From Coptis chinensis (taxonomy: Eukaryota > Streptophyta > Magnoliopsida > Ranunculales > Ranunculaceae), in the NCBI GenBank assembly GCA_015680905.1, contig JADFTS010000027.1:1-64000 (forward strand): a stretch of 64,000 nt of DNA, given 5' to 3'. Both the position numbers and the translations under genes were made by a program. Under the pieces are notes generated by a model that searched no databases, was not told where the DNA came from, and worked only from the letters and a program-made list of their open reading frames with translations. Numbering within the stretch: position 1 is the first letter of the stretch; each line of letters opens with the position of its first letter. Below are positions 61,560 to 64,000 of this stretch, one piece after another.

Positions 61560-64000
61560 CACCGTGTAGGTAGACGGTGGGTGATAAAAAAGATCTGTGC
61601 TTGGTAGGCCTTATGAGTTGCAGTTGTACAATTTTGATGTGCTAAGCATTAAACCAGCTTAACCTAGTAGCTAGTAGTTGGCTCTGAGGGGGATAGATGG
61701 TAGCTCTCTTCCTGGTCTGTCCTAGTTGTTCTCTTTCTCGTAGGTCTGACTCTAATCTTAAGAATCTCATTTTTTTGTGTATGAGAAGAGAGGAAGGAAA
61801 AGAATATAAAGTATCCCTAATCTGTCATCACTTTCGGTGTTTCCGCTGTTAGGTAGGTTATGTCCTTGACTGTCTTCTTAGCCTACCCTGCCCCTCCAGT
61901 TGCTAATAGTTGTTGTTCTTGGATGGTAGCTTTGTTGTTGTAATGTCTATCCGGTTAGAAGAAGATAGGTTTTGAATCCTGAGTGAAGTAGGTAATTTAA
62001 TAGTGCTGCTAGGGAGGAGGAATAAGAAAGAGATTTGAGGTTTAGGGTGGAGATAGAAGGTGGTTTTAGAATGAGATTGCTGTTTGCTTGAGGTTTAGGA
62101 CTGGCTATGAACTTCCCTCACAGTGAGTGTACTTAGGACTCAGTGCTTGTAGTTGTTTTTAGTTGGATCTGGGTCGATAGAGAAAGCAGAGAGTTGTTCC
62201 CGTGGGCTTAGAAAGTAGATAAAAAAGCATGTATTCGATGTCCTCTGGCAGTAGGGACGGCGCACGATTGTTTGAGTCTCCCCCCCTTTTTTTGACTGTA
62301 GGATGAAACCCTATTTTATCTATGAATCTGTTTCTTGTAGCTAGCCACTGATAGTCGGTCGTCTGTCTGTCTCCTTTCCTTGCCTGCTAGCTCTCCTTTC
62401 TCTTTACTGGAAGTTCCAAAGGTTTATAGCACGCTAGGATAGATAAGCAGATATTAGATGTCTTGGTGTTGCTCCGCAAGTAGAAAGGATAGTGTCTGTT
62501 CTAGCGGTCTAAGGAAGCTCTTTAAGTGAAGGCTAGATGTGGGTCGGGTTCAAAGAAGCTAGAATAAGATAGAAGTGATTATCTGGATGAAGGTTGTAGG
62601 TAGGCGAATGTAGTTGGTACTGAAAGACAATATGAAGACGGAAGTCTCGGTTGTGGGTTTCGTCTGCTGTTGCTCTCTTATCTGTGGCAGTCAGATAGGT
62701 AAGTAAGAAGGGATTCCCCTCCTTCCTTAGGCAGGTAGGTGATGAAGTATGGCAGACGGCGAGGTGAGGATATATATAAAATGAGGGTCCTTCTTTTAGG
62801 GATATCCTTTCACACGAATAGCCTATCTGATTTGCTGAAATGAGTTGTTTCTTTCTCCGATAACGGGTGAGCTGAGCTGCGATTTAACGGCGCGTAAAGG
62901 ACAGAAAGAAAGACAAAGGAAGTGAGCACAGGAGCTTGGGCTGAAGCAGCCATTTTGATAATCTGTGGCTCCCAATCGAATCGGGATGGAGATGGAGGTC
63001 TGCGAATGCAAGGTTTGATTTGTATAGATGTTTTGAATAGCCCATAATTTGTAATCCAACAAGCAAGTAAAGCAACTAAGTGACTTAGGAAGTGAAGTAA
63101 GTATAGTTGAATTCTAAGGGCGGGAATCCAATCTCTGTTTAATAGACTGACCTTGATAAACATCTTATTTCTAAAAATGATAGGACGAACTCTTTCATTG
63201 AATTCCCAAATGAGTCTCCTGCCCCAAAATCCCCGAACTTAGGAAGTGAAGCCCGAACATTCCTGAACTTTGTAAGTTGAGCGCTTGAAATCCCTTGGCG
63301 TAAGATATGCCCCCTTCTGTTGTATGCAGATAAAAGAAAACAATAGAAGACAAGGACAGAATAACAGGTAATAACCAAGGCGCGGATTAGGCTGTCCTTA
63401 AGGAAAGATTTCGCCCCTTCCAATGGTGCAGAAAGGCAACAGTGGCGTCTTCCTCACAGGATTCAATGGTTAACAGCAGTCTGACTTTGCACTAGAACAG
63501 ACTACCCTCTAGAACAGCAATATAACTCTCTCTGGCGGCTGACAGGAAGAAGAGAAGAGAAGAAGATTGAAGCAATAAAAGACTTATCTGTTTCGTGTAG
63601 GGTGGAGAGAAGGGAGTATCCACGAAGTTCGTTTTATTTGGTGTGGAGGCAGCATCACGACTTCAACTTCTGTTTTTTACTCTGAATCGGTTCATCCCTA
63701 TAGACACACTGCGCTGTGTTTATATAGAGTTTTCGTAGGAATCCAAACATGAGAATGACTCCTCAATTCGGTCTCCCAAAACAGCTATGAGGCGAGTCCA
63801 ACTCAAGACCGCTGCGACTCGGCCAAAAACTTGTTCAAAAAAGGAAAACAAGTTTAGGCAATTGGTAATCCACTACCCACTAGACAACCAGCCCACGACA
63901 CGACGCGACTTGACTCGGTTCGGTGCGGGGCGGGCGGGCGCGCGCGTGTGTGGCTTTGGGTGAGTCCTCCCTCCTAACACAAAAGCCTTTGTACCCTAAG
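61560..64000. other. Gene-free, GC-richer segment, possibly mitochondrial-derived (NUMT)
   Basis: Base composition changes visibly from the AT-rich DNA before it. The sequence lacks long A/T tracts, and its texture (TCTGTCTGTCTCCTTTCC, GCGGGGCGGGCGGGCGCG near 63,930) recalls plant mitochondrial spacers. Open frames at 62,810-63,163 and 63,139-63,423 (minus) have no recognised domain. No mitochondrial gene, tRNA or intron core was found, so this is a weak call; an unusual nuclear repeat is the alternative. Confidence 0.3.

Noticed and set aside
62810..63423. Two minus-strand open frames near the end as mitochondrial-type ORFs
   Set aside because: No recognisable domain; short frames of this size are expected in GC-richer non-coding DNA.

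Overview
The window is nuclear DNA of a eudicot plant. The evidence is plant-type spliced genes with GT-AG introns, AT-rich introns and spacers, an L1-clade plant LINE with an RNase H domain, MuDR and hAT relatives, Copia DNA with a methionine-tRNA primer site, and (CCCTAAA)n telomere-type repeats. The species cannot be named from the sequence.

Only two host genes can be reconstructed end to end. On the minus strand, 1,702-6,373 is a seven-exon alpha/beta-hydrolase gene of the monoacylglycerol lipase / caffeoylshikimate esterase-like family (426 aa). On the plus strand, 20,903-25,849 is a nine-exon CDC48/p97 AAA ATPase gene (about 806 aa) with a heat-shock element and TATA box upstream. The CDC48 copy carries a +1 and a -1 indel in exon 7 (second AAA domain) that introduce an immediate stop, so it is either a damaged copy or contains sequence errors.

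The rest is layered repeats and gene debris. 0.8-1.3 kb: fold-back MITE. 7.1-13.9 kb: full-length LINE with an 11-bp target duplication. 15.2-15.7 kb: organic-cation-transporter remnant. 17.2-18.3 kb: decayed reverse-transcriptase element with an endonuclease-like C-terminus. 19.0-20.4 kb: non-autonomous element with long terminal inverted repeats. 26.7-35.9 kb: two related MuDR-type segments (the second with a broken transposase), arrays of modular palindromes, a PPR-gene remnant and the last two exons of a GPN3-like GTPase gene. 35.9-41.6 kb: a 1.55-kb tandem array (3.7 units). 43.0-45.9 and 51.3-53.7 kb: a direct segmental duplication carrying an AHL (PPC domain) exon fragment, flanking a second 1.3-kb tandem array at 46.6-51.05 kb. 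57.1-57.5 kb: ARGONAUTE PIWI fragment. 57.7-61.5 kb: truncated Copia element split by a 1.5-kb solo LTR. From about 61.5 kb to the end, the sequence is GC-richer and gene-free and resembles plant mitochondrial spacer, which I cannot confirm.

The most unusual structures are: (1) mix-and-match palindromes sharing a GGCC centre, in three clusters around the MuDR-type copies; (2) two otherwise unrelated kilobase-scale tandem arrays that both begin beside interstitial telomere repeats and share a 17-base motif, three per unit in one array; (3) an hAT-type MITE present in one copy of the duplication with its empty site preserved in the other; (4) the paired opposite indels in CDC48.
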